From assembly GCA_964593045.1 (NCBI GenBank), contig CAZQJQ010000018.1, positions 1 through 28,786 on the forward strand: a DNA stretch of 28,786 nucleotides, in the 5' to 3' direction. Positions 1-7,890 of the stretch are shown here, piece by piece. How positions within the stretch are numbered: the stretch's first letter is position 1; every line of letters starts with the position of its first letter. A model generated the notes under the pieces. It saw only the letters and a program-made list of their open reading frames with translations. It searched no databases and was not told the origin of the DNA. Source of the stretch: JAOAHC01 sp964593045 (lineage in GTDB: Bacteria; Bacillota; Clostridia; TANB77; CAG-465). The position numbers and the translations under genes are program-made.

Positions 1-1
1 A

Positions 2-283
2 AAAAAAAACAATAATGAACCTGATTTTGTATATATCTGTGAAGAGGCACTTAGATATTGTGTTAAATTTAACAGATTAAGTTTTGCAAAAATTCTTTTG
101 AAATGTGCAATATCAACTAATGATGCTTTTTTAGATTCTGCAAAAATGGGAAGGATTAAGTTTTTAAAACTATTATATAATTATAATGTAGATATACAAA
201 AAGCAATTAACTTTTCAAAAATGTACAAACAAGAAAAGACAGATAAGTATTTATTAAATATCAAAAAAAGAAAAAGACACTAA
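2..283 (+). CDS. C-terminal part of an ankyrin-repeat-like protein (5' end outside window)
   Basis: The frame is open from the first bases of the window and stops at TAA 281-283, so this is the 3' end (93 residues) of a longer gene whose start lies upstream. A TTG at 98 could act as a start, but no ribosome binding site precedes it, so I read it as internal. The sequence shows two helix-turn-helix-like units of the ankyrin kind: an A-x3-C-x8-AKILLKC unit and then AFLDSAKMGRIKFLKLLYNY followed by N-V-D-I. It ends in a basic Lys/Arg-rich tail. Ankyrin units usually mediate protein binding; the partner is unknown. The stop codon lies in the loop of the terminator hairpin. The ankyrin assignment is by pattern and is moderate at best; the coding status is firmer. 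Confidence 0.6.
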   Translation, partial: KKNNNEPDFVYICEEALRYCVKFNRLSFAKILLKCAISTNDAFLDSAKMGRIKFLKLLYNYNVDIQKAINFSKMYKQEKTDKYLLNIKKRKRH

Positions 284-300
284 TTTGGTGTCTTTTTTTT
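271..300 (+). terminator. Rho-independent terminator of the ankyrin-like gene
   Basis: The stem AAAAAGACAC (271-280) pairs with GTGTCTTTTT (288-297) around a 7-base loop and runs into a T tract. The stop codon of the upstream gene is in the loop. Confidence 0.85.
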
Positions 301-318
301 GCATTTTGATTTTTTTAG

Positions 319-347
319 TTTACAAATTATGTAAACTATGATATAAT
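319..347 (+). promoter_or_regulatory. Promoter with 21-bp palindrome for the 46-residue membrane protein
   Basis: The -35 TTTACA (319-324), 17-base spacer and -10 TATAAT (342-347) are preceded by the extended -10 TGA (339-341). A dyad, AGTTTAC (317-323) with GTAAACT (331-337) and 7 bases between the arms, covers the -35 and half of the spacer. This is where a repressor would block RNA polymerase, so it is a candidate operator. Confidence 0.75.
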
Positions 348-376
348 ATATATATTATTTTTGAAAGGAGAAAGAT

Positions 377-517
377 ATGTTGGGAAATTTAACTTTAGAT
401 AATACACTTATTTTTTTCGGAATCATTTTTATTACAATACTATTAATAATGCTTGTTAATTCATATAAAAATTATCAAGTAACAAAAAAGTATTTTGAAT
501 TTTGGAAAAGAATGTAA
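377..517 (+). CDS. Small single-pass membrane protein, 46 residues, unknown family
   Basis: ATG 377 follows AGGAG (366-370) at a 6-base spacing, and a full promoter and terminator frame the gene, so it is very probably expressed despite its size. The protein has a short N-terminus (MLGNLTLDNT), one hydrophobic segment at about residues 11-28 (LIFFGIIFITILLIMLV), then a basic, aromatic tail (about residues 29-46) ending FWKRM. That gives a predicted one-helix membrane protein with a positively charged cytoplasmic tail. I do not recognise a family. It could be a small regulator of a membrane complex or a toxin of the small hydrophobic type, but no antitoxin RNA or gene is visible, so neither role is claimed. 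The stop codon lies inside the terminator stem. Confidence 0.75.
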   Translation: MLGNLTLDNTLIFFGIIFITILLIMLVNSYKNYQVTKKYFEFWKRM

Positions 518-548
518 GCAGCATTATTACTGCTTACATTCTTTTATT
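506..548. terminator. Bidirectional terminator between the 46-residue gene and engB
   Basis: A perfect 16-bp stem pairs 506-521 with 530-545 (GTAAGCAG and CTGCTTAC at the tip), with an 8-base loop. It has a T run on the plus strand and an A-rich flank that gives U's on the minus strand. It serves the plus-strand small gene and lies just downstream of the minus-strand engB stop at 566. Confidence 0.85.
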
Positions 549-549
549 A

Positions 550-600
550 TTTAAAATTATTTTTTCTATTTTACATTGTTTAAAATTATTTTTTCTATTT
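550..600. repeat. 22-bp direct repeat at the 3' end of engB
   Basis: The same 22 bases, starting TTTAAAATTATTTTTTCTAT, occur at 550-571 and 579-600 with 7 bases between them (period 29). One copy (579-600) encodes the C-terminal residues of EngB; the other overlaps its stop codon and continues beyond it. This looks like a local tandem duplication by replication slippage. Confidence 0.85.
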
Positions 601-1141
601 CTTGAGCATTTACTTTATTTTCACTAGAGAATGGGATTATATTTTCTTTTGCAAAAAGCCCTTTTGTAATTTCAAGTAGATGTTCGTTTATTTTTGTTTT
701 TGCAATCTTATCTGATTTATTTGCAATGATGGTAAAATCTAAATTTTGTGAGGTAAGCCAATCATACATTAATCTATCATTGTTAGTTGGAGTATGGCGT
801 ATATCAACTAAAAAGAAGATATGAGCTATTTTATCATTTTTTGTGATATATTTATCTATTAGTAAATTTAATTGTTTTTTTTGTACTTCTGACATCTTAG
901 AATAGCCATAGCCAGGTAAATCAACTAGATAGAATTCATTATTTACATTATAGTAATTTATACATCTTGTTTTACCTGGTGTAGAACCAACATAAGCAAG
1001 TTTTTTTTGATTTGTTATTGCGTTTATAAAGGAAGATTTACCAACATTTGATTTGCCAACAAGTACAATTTGTTTTAAGTCATCTTCAATTAATTCTGTT
1101 TTAGAAAATACTGATTTTGTAAATACTACATTTTTTAGCAT
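566..1141 (-). CDS. engB: Ribosome biogenesis GTP-binding protein EngB (YihA/YsxC)
   Basis: This is a 191-residue small GTPase of the TrmE-Era-EngA-EngB-Septin group, needed for late assembly of the large ribosomal subunit. Motifs read directly: G1 GKSNVGKSS (29-37), G2 TPGKT (54-58), G3 DLPGYGY (74-80), G4 NKSD (141-144) and a G5-like SSE near 173. The length is typical of the family. ATG 1141 lies one base after the serS stop, so the two are co-transcribed and probably translationally coupled. In Bacillus engB sits downstream of clpX-lon; here it is with serS, although clpX is in the same window about 22 kb away. The last codons lie in a 22-bp direct repeat, so the C-terminus may have been remodelled by a duplication. 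Confidence 0.97.
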   Translation of the reverse strand: MLKNVVFTKSVFSKTELIEDDLKQIVLVGKSNVGKSSFINAITNQKKLAYVGSTPGKTRCINYYNVNNEFYLVDLPGYGYSKMSEVQKKQLNLLIDKYITKNDKIAHIFFLVDIRHTPTNNDRLMYDWLTSQNLDFTIIANKSDKIAKTKINEHLLEITKGLFAKENIIPFSSENKVNAQEIEKIILNNVK

Positions 1142-1142
1142 A

Positions 1143-2420
1143 TTAAACTCCTTTTTTTGGAAGAATCTTGTCCTTGCCCATATATGGTCTTAGCACTTCT
1201 GGAATTGTTACAGAACCATCACTGTTTTGATATAATTCAAGAAGGGGAATAAGTATACGTGGAGAAGCTATCGCTGTATTATTAAGAGTGTATACATATT
1301 TTGTTCCATCTACATCTTTGTATTTTATATTACTTCTTCTTGATTGGAAGTCATTAAAAGATGAACATGAGTGTGTTTCACTATATTTACCACGACTTGG
1401 CATCCAAGCTTCAATATCATGTTTTCTAATTTGTCCAATTCCCATATCACCAGTACAAACTTTTACTACTCTGTATGGTATTTTTAAATCTTGCATAATT
1501 TCTTCAGCATTACTTAGTAAAAAATTATGAAGTTCATATTGCTTTTTAGGATCTGCTTCACACATTATGACTTGCTCAATTTTGGTGAATTGATGGACTC
1601 TATATAGTCCTCTTGTATCTTTACCATAAGTACCAGCTTCTCTTCTAAAACAACTAGAGTAACCACAATACATTTTTGGAAGTGCCTCTTTAGATTCAAA
1701 TGTTTCTCCACTGTGGTATGAAACAAGAGAAACTTCAGAAGTACCAACAAGATATAGATTATCCTCAGTTATTGCATAAGCTTGTTCTTTTCCACCTGGA
1801 AAGTAGCTTGTACCATACATTGCTTCTTCTTTTACCATAACTGGAACACTCATTGGAGTAAAACCTTTAGATATAAGTTTATCTAGAACATATCTACAAA
1901 TAGCCATTTCAAGTAAAACAGCATCATTTTTTAAGTAGTATGAACGAGAACCGGCAACTTTAGAGGCTCTTGGAAAGTCAACTAAATCAAGACTTTCAGC
2001 AAGTTCAACATGATCTTTTATATCAAAGTCAAAGGTAGGTATTTTGCCAACTCTTTTTATTTCTACATTATCTTCATCAGTTTTACCAATTGGAACTTCA
2101 TCCATAGGGACGCCTGGTACTGTATACATCAATGCATCAAAATCTTCTTTTAATGGTGTGTATTTTTCTTCTAAGTCAGCAATTTTTTCTTTTAATGTTT
2201 TTACATATGCTATCTTTTCTTGTTTCTCACTATTAGATAGAGTAGGAATCAAAGAAGATATTTTATTTCTTTCTTCTTTTAAATCACTTAGATCTTTTGA
2301 AACTTTTCTTAGTTTGTCATCTATTTCAAGCAATTTATCAATATCTGTATTCATACATTTATCTATAACTGCTTTTTTAACTAAATCACTATTTTCTCTT
2401 ATATATTTTATATCTAACAT
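1143..2420 (-). CDS. serS: Serine--tRNA ligase
   Basis: This 425-residue class II aminoacyl-tRNA synthetase charges tRNA-Ser (and tRNA-Sec where present) with serine. The N-terminal 100 residues are a charged, helical coiled-coil arm (for example KDLSDLKEERNKISSLI) that binds the long variable arm of the tRNA. Catalytic motifs: the serine-binding GTSEVSL near residue 226, motif 2 FRREAGTYGKDTRGLYRVHQ at about 255-275, and motif 3 NTAIASPRILIPLLE at about 380-395. The length is normal. ATG 2420 has AAGGAGAG upstream. The gene is 43 bases downstream of the DUF4364 gene and 1 base upstream of engB. The leader is too short for a T-box riboswitch, so regulation probably acts at the upstream promoter. 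Confidence 0.98.
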   Translation of the reverse strand: MLDIKYIRENSDLVKKAVIDKCMNTDIDKLLEIDDKLRKVSKDLSDLKEERNKISSLIPTLSNSEKQEKIAYVKTLKEKIADLEEKYTPLKEDFDALMYTVPGVPMDEVPIGKTDEDNVEIKRVGKIPTFDFDIKDHVELAESLDLVDFPRASKVAGSRSYYLKNDAVLLEMAICRYVLDKLISKGFTPMSVPVMVKEEAMYGTSYFPGGKEQAYAITEDNLYLVGTSEVSLVSYHSGETFESKEALPKMYCGYSSCFRREAGTYGKDTRGLYRVHQFTKIEQVIMCEADPKKQYELHNFLLSNAEEIMQDLKIPYRVVKVCTGDMGIGQIRKHDIEAWMPSRGKYSETHSCSSFNDFQSRRSNIKYKDVDGTKYVYTLNNTAIASPRILIPLLELYQNSDGSVTIPEVLRPYMGKDKILPKKGV

Positions 2421-2463
2421 AATAATCTCTCCTTAATTTTTTCTTTTTTTGTTTTATATTTTT

Positions 2464-3000
2464 TTATTTATTTTTATCTTCTTTGGTTAACATTGAAAGA
2501 AGTTTAGAATAAATATTTTCACCATCTTCTTGCCAATTTTTTGAAATATTTTTAGCCTGCTCCTTTGTAGCAGCATATATGGATATGTTTATAAGCTCAT
2601 CATTTCCATCTTTTATATAACACGATATTTTATATTCATCATCTTTTTTAGGTATTATTTGTGTGTTTATAGCATAACCGGTTTTAACATTTGCCATGTT
2701 TTTATCAATTGCTTTTTTTAAGTTATACAAATCAACACCTGGTATTAGTTCTAAAAGTTCTGATAGAGCATTTTTGCCACATTCAGTTACTGCATATAAT
2801 ATAGTGTTGTTTTCTAAAAATTGACCAATATATTGTTTGTCTTTTAATTTTTCAATATAATCTAGTACATCAAAATATGATATATCATTAAAGTCTTCTA
2901 AGTATTCAACAATTTGAGTTATTGTAAGTGGCTTTTTAGATATATTTAGTATATATAGTACAATTATTTTGTTATCAAATAAGTCTAGATCTTTTGACAA
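2464..3000 (-). CDS. DUF4364 family protein (winged-helix-like regulator)
   Basis: The protein is 178 residues long from TTG 3000. An in-frame GTG at 3009 would abut its ribosome binding site, whereas AGAAGG stands 8 bases before TTG 3000, so I choose the latter. The N-terminal 70 residues (DNKIIVLYILNISKKPLTIT, then a recognition-type helix and a YIGQFLENNTILYAVTE wing) match the winged-helix part of DUF4364, a family seen mainly in Clostridia. The C-terminal half (about 100-175) is an alpha/beta domain that could be a dimerisation or sensing part. It is first in the DUF4364-serS-engB operon and divergent from cmk. Its DNA target is unknown; autoregulation of the divergent intergenic region is an inference. 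Confidence 0.8.
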   Translation of the reverse strand: MSKDLDLFDNKIIVLYILNISKKPLTITQIVEYLEDFNDISYFDVLDYIEKLKDKQYIGQFLENNTILYAVTECGKNALSELLELIPGVDLYNLKKAIDKNMANVKTGYAINTQIIPKKDDEYKISCYIKDGNDELINISIYAATKEQAKNISKNWQEDGENIYSKLLSMLTKEDKNK

Positions 3001-3027
3001 AAAAATCACCTTCTTTTATATATTATC

Positions 3028-3056
3028 TTTACAAAATTCTGTATATATGATATCAT
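3028..3056 (+). promoter_or_regulatory. Probable promoter of the cmk-plsC-pflB-pflA operon
   Basis: TTTACA (3028-3033), a 17-base spacer and TATCAT (3051-3056). The -10 lies inside a perfect 12-bp palindrome TATGATATCATA (3046-3057) in the divergent region shared with the DUF4364 gene. Confidence 0.5.
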
Positions 3057-3132
3057 AATTTAGAAGAAAAATAAAGTAAAAAGTAAAAATAACTATAAAT
3101 CAGTAAAAAGAAAAATAAAAAAGGTGATATAT

Positions 3133-3816
3133 ATGAATGATAATAATAGATATATAATAGCAATTGATGGAGCAAGTGCTACTGGAAAATCATATTTAGC
3201 AAGAAATGTAGCAAAAGCTTTGGATATAACATATATTGATACTGGTGCAATGTATAGAGCCTTTGCAATATATTTTAAGTTAAATAACATTGAAGTTAAT
3301 GATGAAAATATTTTAAAAAGCTTAGATAATATAACTATCGAACTTACATATGATAATAACAAGAGAAATCTTGTTATATTAAATGGAGAAGATGTAACAG
3401 ATAAAATAAGGACAGATGAAATTTCTATGCTAGCTTCTTTAGTATCAAGGAACGCTTTAGTAAGAAAAAAACTAGTTACAATGCAACGAGAACTTGCAAA
3501 CAAAAAAAGTGTTGTAATGGATGGTAGAGACATTTCAACAGTTGTATTTCCAAATGCTGATGTAAAAATATACGTAGTAGCTGATTGTGATGTAAGAGCA
3601 AAGAGAAGATTAAAAGATATAGAAGAACAAGGTATTGTAATGACACTTGAGGAAGTAAAAGAATCCATTAAAAAAAGGGATTATGAAGATATGAACAGAA
3701 AAGAATCTCCTCTTAAAAAAGCAGAAGATGCTATAGTAGTAGATACAACAAACACTAAAAAAGAAGAGTCTGTAAATATCGTTTTAGATATTATTAAAAA
3801 AAGGATTGGTAGATAA
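3133..3816 (+). CDS. cmk: Cytidylate kinase
   Basis: This 227-residue enzyme phosphorylates CMP and dCMP with ATP, recycling pyrimidine nucleotides. Motifs: the P-loop GASATGKS (13-20), IDTGAMYRAFA (about 35-45) of the CMP-binding region, the MDGRDISTVVFPNADVKIYV segment in the middle, and RDYEDMNRKESPLKKAEDAI before the C-terminus. The P-loop keeps G-x4-GKS but lacks the Pro of the usual GPAGAGKS form. ATG 3133 is chosen because AAGG (3121-3124) sits 8 bases before it; the GTG at 3124 is part of that site. The stop overlaps the first possible start of plsC, as often seen for cmk-plsC pairs in Firmicutes, but the usual ispH/rpsA partners are replaced by pfl genes. Confidence 0.95.
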   Translation: MNDNNRYIIAIDGASATGKSYLARNVAKALDITYIDTGAMYRAFAIYFKLNNIEVNDENILKSLDNITIELTYDNNKRNLVILNGEDVTDKIRTDEISMLASLVSRNALVRKKLVTMQRELANKKSVVMDGRDISTVVFPNADVKIYVVADCDVRAKRRLKDIEEQGIVMTLEEVKESIKKRDYEDMNRKESPLKKAEDAIVVDTTNTKKEESVNIVLDIIKKRIGR

Positions 3817-3817
3817 C

Positions 3818-4396
3818 TTGGTAAGAATTGTTAAAGCTATTGTTTATGTTATATTTTGTAAAATATTGTATAGAGTAAAATATACTGGTAAGGAAAATAT
3901 ACAAAATCTAGATAAATGTGTTATATGTCCTAACCATTCAAATTGGGTTGATCCAATATATCTTTTTGCCGTTACTAAAAATATAAACATAATGGCAAAA
4001 GCTGAATTATTTAAAAACAAATTACTTGGTAAAATTTTTTTAAGTTTTGGTATTTTCCCAATACATAGAGGAAGTAAGGATGCTAAAAGTTTAATACATG
4101 CAATAAATAAATTAAATGAGAGTACTGATTCTAAGTTGCTTGTATTTCCTGAAGGAACAAGGCAAAGAAAAGAAAAACCTTCTTCTAAAGCAAAAATTGG
4201 AGCAGTATATATTGCACTTAAGGCTGATGTCCCTATAATTCCAGTATATATAACAAGATGGCCAAAAATATTTTCAAAGGTAAATATAAAATATGGTACT
4301 CCAATATATTTGGATAAAAGTAGAACTAAAGATAGAGAATATATAGAACAGATGTCAAATGAATTGTTAAATGTTATATATGAGATGAAGGATTAG
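3818..4396 (+). CDS. plsC: 1-acyl-sn-glycerol-3-phosphate acyltransferase
   Basis: This membrane-associated enzyme of phosphatidic acid synthesis transfers an acyl chain to the sn-2 position of lysophosphatidate. The PlsC signature is clear: NHSNWVDP (39-46, the H-x4-D catalytic pair), FGIFPIHRGS (about residues 81-90), FPEGTRQR (block III) and VPIIPVYI (block IV). An N-terminal hydrophobic stretch (VKAIVYVIFCKILY) suits peripheral membrane binding. At 192 residues it is a compact member. Two TTG starts exist. The one at 3806 touches its AAAGGA site, and the one at 3818 has a 12-base spacing; I prefer 3818. It begins right after the cmk stop and is followed closely by pflB. Confidence 0.92.
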   Translation: MVRIVKAIVYVIFCKILYRVKYTGKENIQNLDKCVICPNHSNWVDPIYLFAVTKNINIMAKAELFKNKLLGKIFLSFGIFPIHRGSKDAKSLIHAINKLNESTDSKLLVFPEGTRQRKEKPSSKAKIGAVYIALKADVPIIPVYITRWPKIFSKVNIKYGTPIYLDKSRTKDREYIEQMSNELLNVIYEMKD

Positions 4397-4405
4397 GTGA
4401 TGTAT

Positions 4406-6637
4406 ATGAAATATGATTTTGAACAATGGACAGGCTTTAATGGTGATACATGGAAAAATGAAATAAATGTTAGGGACTTTATATTGAAAAATTATACACC
4501 ATATCTAGAAGGAGAAGAATTTTTAGTTTCTTCTAGCTATAATACTATGGAGTTATTTGAAAAAGTAAAAAAATTACTTACTCAAGAAATGAATAATAAC
4601 GGTGTACTTGATGTAGATAAAAATATAATAAGTAACATAACATCGCATATACCAGGATATATAGACAAGGATTATGAGGTTATAGTGGGACTTCAAACAG
4701 ATAAACCATTAAAAAGAAGTATTATGCCATTTGGTGGAATTAGAATGGTTGAAAAAGCTTTTGATGAATATGGATATAAACTGGATGATGATGTTATAAA
4801 AATATTTGATGAATATAGAAAAACACATAATCAAGGTGTTTTTGATGTATATACAGAAGAAATGAGAAAAGCAAGAAAATCGCACATATTAACTGGATTA
4901 CCTGATGCATATGGTAGAGGGAGAATAATTGGTGATTATAGACGTGTTGCGTTATATGGCACTAAAATATTAATTAATGAAAAAATTATTGGTATGAAGT
5001 CAACTGAAAGCTTAGATATGACAGAAGATGTTATAAGAAAAAGAGAAGAGATGTCAGAGCAGATAAAAGCTTTAAAAGCACTTACAAAAATGGCATTAGA
5101 TTATGGTTATGATATATCAGTTCCTGCAAATTCTGCAAAAGAAGCTGTTCAATGGACATATTTTGCATATCTTGCTGCTATAAAAGAACAAAATGGGGCA
5201 GCAATGAGTATAGGAAGAGTGTCTACTTTTTTAGATGTATATATAGAAAAAGATCTAAAAAATGGAACTTTAACAGAAGAAGGAGCACAAGAACTAATTG
5301 ATCAACTTGTAATAAAACTTAGAATGGTAAGATTTCTAAGAACAAAGGAATATAGTAATTTATTTAGTGGTGATCCTAATTGGGTAACCGAATCAATAGG
5401 AGGTATTACTCAAGATTCAAGACCACTTGTTACTAAAAATTCATTTAGAATGCTTCATACTTTAGAAAATTTAGGCCCTGCACCAGAACCAAATTTAACA
5501 GTGCTTTGGTCTGAAAAATTGCCAAAAGGTTTTAAAGATTATTGTGCAAAAATATCTATTTTAACAAGTTCAATACAATATGAAAATGATGATTTAATGA
5601 GACCATATTATGGAGATGATTATGCAATAGCATGTTGTGTATCACCTATGAGAGTTGGTAAGCAAATGCAATTTTTTGGAGCAAGATGTAATCTTGCAAA
5701 ATTGCTTCTGTATAGTATAAATGATGGAAAAGATGAATTAAGTTTTGTACAAGTCGGACCTAGTATTGGAAAAGTTGATGATGAGTATTTAGATTATGAT
5801 AAAGTAATGAAAAATTATGATTTAATGATGGAGTGGTGTGCTAAACTATATATTAATACTTTAAATGTAATTCACTACATGCATGATAAATATTCATATG
5901 AATCATTACAAATGGCACTTCATGATGATGATGTAGTAAGAACAATGGCATGTGGAATAGCTGGTCTTTCAGTTGCAGTAGATTCACTTAGTGCTATAAA
6001 ATACGCAAAAGTAAAGCCAATAAGAAATGAAGAAGGTATAATTGTAGATTTTGATGTAGAAGGAGATTTTCCTAAGTTTGGAAATGATGATGATAGAGTA
6101 GATCAAATTGCAATAAAAGTTCAAAAAATGTTTATGGAAAAACTAGAAAAACAAAAAACATATAAAGAGGCAATACCTACTATGTCAATCCTTACTATAA
6201 CATCAAATGTTGTGTATGGAGAAAATACAGGAACAACACCAGATGGAAGATTAGAAGGTGAACCATTTGCACCTGGAGCAAATCCAATGTATAATAGAGA
6301 ATGTTGTGGTATTGGGGCAGCTCTTTGTTCACTCTCAAAACTAGATTATGATAAAAGTAAAGATGGAATATCATATACTTTTTCAGTAATACCAAACACA
6401 CTTGGTAAAAATATCGATGAAAGAGTAAAAAATCTAAGACTTCTTCTTGATTCATATTTTTTAAAATCAAGTCAACATATTAATGTGAATGTACTTAATA
6501 AAGAGATGCTCCTTGATGCAATGGAACATCCTGAAAATTATCCTCAGCTTACAATCAGAGTATCAGGATATGCAGTTAATTTTGTAAAATTATCAAGAAA
6601 ACATCAAGAAGACATATTACAAAGAACATTTTTTTAA
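4406..6637 (+). CDS. pflB: Formate C-acetyltransferase (pyruvate formate-lyase)
   Basis: This 743-residue glycyl-radical enzyme converts pyruvate and CoA to acetyl-CoA and formate in anaerobic fermentation. The thiyl-radical Cys pair is in IACCVSPM (Cys410-Cys411). The glycyl radical loop is RVSGYAVNF near the C-terminus, with the radical on Gly721. The N-terminus NEINVRDFILKNYTPY matches the family closely, which marks it as true pyruvate formate-lyase rather than a glycerol or choline lyase. ATG 4406 is chosen (AGGTG 6 bases upstream); ATG 4400 and GTG 4397 are also in frame. It is activated by the PflA encoded downstream at 7891, with an unrelated gene in between. The enzyme is destroyed by oxygen, so its presence indicates an anaerobe. 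Confidence 0.98.
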   Translation: MKYDFEQWTGFNGDTWKNEINVRDFILKNYTPYLEGEEFLVSSSYNTMELFEKVKKLLTQEMNNNGVLDVDKNIISNITSHIPGYIDKDYEVIVGLQTDKPLKRSIMPFGGIRMVEKAFDEYGYKLDDDVIKIFDEYRKTHNQGVFDVYTEEMRKARKSHILTGLPDAYGRGRIIGDYRRVALYGTKILINEKIIGMKSTESLDMTEDVIRKREEMSEQIKALKALTKMALDYGYDISVPANSAKEAVQWTYFAYLAAIKEQNGAAMSIGRVSTFLDVYIEKDLKNGTLTEEGAQELIDQLVIKLRMVRFLRTKEYSNLFSGDPNWVTESIGGITQDSRPLVTKNSFRMLHTLENLGPAPEPNLTVLWSEKLPKGFKDYCAKISILTSSIQYENDDLMRPYYGDDYAIACCVSPMRVGKQMQFFGARCNLAKLLLYSINDGKDELSFVQVGPSIGKVDDEYLDYDKVMKNYDLMMEWCAKLYINTLNVIHYMHDKYSYESLQMALHDDDVVRTMACGIAGLSVAVDSLSAIKYAKVKPIRNEEGIIVDFDVEGDFPKFGNDDDRVDQIAIKVQKMFMEKLEKQKTYKEAIPTMSILTITSNVVYGENTGTTPDGRLEGEPFAPGANPMYNRECCGIGAALCSLSKLDYDKSKDGISYTFSVIPNTLGKNIDERVKNLRLLLDSYFLKSSQHINVNVLNKEMLLDAMEHPENYPQLTIRVSGYAVNFVKLSRKHQEDILQRTFF

Positions 6638-6656
6638 AGAGGAGGTGTGTTTTTAA

Positions 6657-7877
6657 ATGGAAGATGAAGAAATAAATATAAGTGAAGAGGAAAAAGAAGA
6701 AGGCAGACTAATATATGAATCATATATTGAAGGAAAGCTAAGTATTTCTCAAATTGCTAAAAAATTTAAAAGAACTTCTAAAGAAGTAGAAAATATTGTT
6801 AAAAATTATGCAATATATATTTTAAAAGATGATACTGAATACAAAAAAGCAAAGAAAAAAAGAGAAGATAAAATAAAAAAAGAAAAATTAGAAAAGCAAA
6901 AAAAAGCAGCAGAAGAATTAGAAAAGAAAAGAAAAGATGAAGAAGAAAGAAAAAAACAAGATGAAATTGATGAAGCAGTAATATTAATGAGGGCATTTTT
7001 AAATTTTGATTTAGATCAAGAAGAATTTTGTAATAGAGAAAATTTAAGCTATAGAGATTTTGATGAAAAATTAGATTTAGTATATGAGGGTAATAAAAGA
7101 ATATACTATGATGTAAATATAAAAATATACAATGATGAATTAGATAAAAAAAGAAATGAAGAAAATAAAATAAAAGATGAAAAAGGTTATGAAGAATCTG
7201 TTCAAAATGCTAAATTTGATTTAAGAGACTATATTGCTTCAGCAAAATCTATGAATGATATACAAGACTTTCAAAATAAACTGCTGATTATAAGGCATGA
7301 AGATTATGTATTATATAAAAAAGCATACGATAAGTCAAAAGAAGATATTTTAAATAGTACAATACTATTTAAGTCTGTTATAAAAAAAGTTGGAGAATAT
7401 ATTAAAAAAGGTGTATATGATAAAAAAACAAAGAAAAAAAGAGCATTTACAATATTAGACTATTATAAAACAACTAGAATAAACTATAATGAATTAGTAA
7501 ATATGGCTAAGAATTATAATATGGAAAAAGAGTTAGAACTATTATCTGATTTTAGTCAAAAAAATACAACGGATTTTGAAGATATAAATATTACAACTGC
7601 ACTTGGTAAGGATAAAAGTGCTGATAATGTAAAAAAAGTTAATGCTATATTTTCATACATGAGAGCAAATAATTATCCAATGTTAAAGGGAATATATAAT
7701 AATATATTAGAAAGCAAAAACTTTGATTTTTCAAAGACCGAAAAGAAAACTGAAATTGATACTATGCTAGTAGATGAGCTAAATAGAAAAAATAAAAATA
7801 CGCAAATGTTAGTCACAAGAGTATATGAGGATATAACATATAAAAAGTATAGTACAAAATCAAAAATGATAAAATAA
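6657..7877 (+). CDS. HTH and coiled-coil protein of unknown function between pflB and pflA
   Basis: This is a 406-residue protein with GAGGAGG upstream of ATG 6657, 19 bases after pflB and 13 bases before pflA, so it is co-transcribed with both. Visible parts: an acidic N-terminus (1-15); a helix-turn-helix-like unit at about 28-52 (LSISQIAKKFKRTSKEVENI); a Lys/Glu-rich coiled coil at about 60-105; and a second HTH-like unit at about 112-140 (LDQEEFCNRENLSYRDFDEK). Further helical segments follow, with FTILDYYKTTRINYNELVNM near 267 and FSYMRANNYPMLKGIYNN near 330. The repeated pattern of a short helix, N-x-(L/I)-S or R-I-N-Y, and a second helix suggests tandem small helical DNA-binding modules. 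No catalytic motif, signal peptide or membrane segment is visible. I do not recognise the family. A sequence-specific regulator or nucleoid-type protein is an inference. Confidence 0.85.
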   Translation: MEDEEINISEEEKEEGRLIYESYIEGKLSISQIAKKFKRTSKEVENIVKNYAIYILKDDTEYKKAKKKREDKIKKEKLEKQKKAAEELEKKRKDEEERKKQDEIDEAVILMRAFLNFDLDQEEFCNRENLSYRDFDEKLDLVYEGNKRIYYDVNIKIYNDELDKKRNEENKIKDEKGYEESVQNAKFDLRDYIASAKSMNDIQDFQNKLLIIRHEDYVLYKKAYDKSKEDILNSTILFKSVIKKVGEYIKKGVYDKKTKKKRAFTILDYYKTTRINYNELVNMAKNYNMEKELELLSDFSQKNTTDFEDINITTALGKDKSADNVKKVNAIFSYMRANNYPMLKGIYNNILESKNFDFSKTEKKTEIDTMLVDELNRKNKNTQMLVTRVYEDITYKKYSTKSKMIK

Positions 7878-7890
7878 AGAAGGACGTAAA

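Noticed and set aside
327..337. dif-like half site TTATGTAAACT (similar again at 9897-9907)
   Set aside because: The right arm resembles a Bacillus dif arm as I remember it, but no matching left arm with a 6-base centre is present at either place. At 317-337 the arms make a symmetric operator-like palindrome.
2044..2436. Plus-strand open frames antisense to serS (also 1288-1530)
   Set aside because: They lie opposite a clear serS gene and have no ribosome site or recognisable protein features.
2421..2463. T-box riboswitch before serS
   Set aside because: Only 43 bases separate serS from the preceding gene and no T-box sequence or terminator/antiterminator pair is present.
3093..3668. Minus-strand 191-codon frame antisense to cmk
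   Set aside because: It is a shadow of cmk codon structure: Ser/Phe/Leu-rich, no start signal, and cmk is unambiguous.
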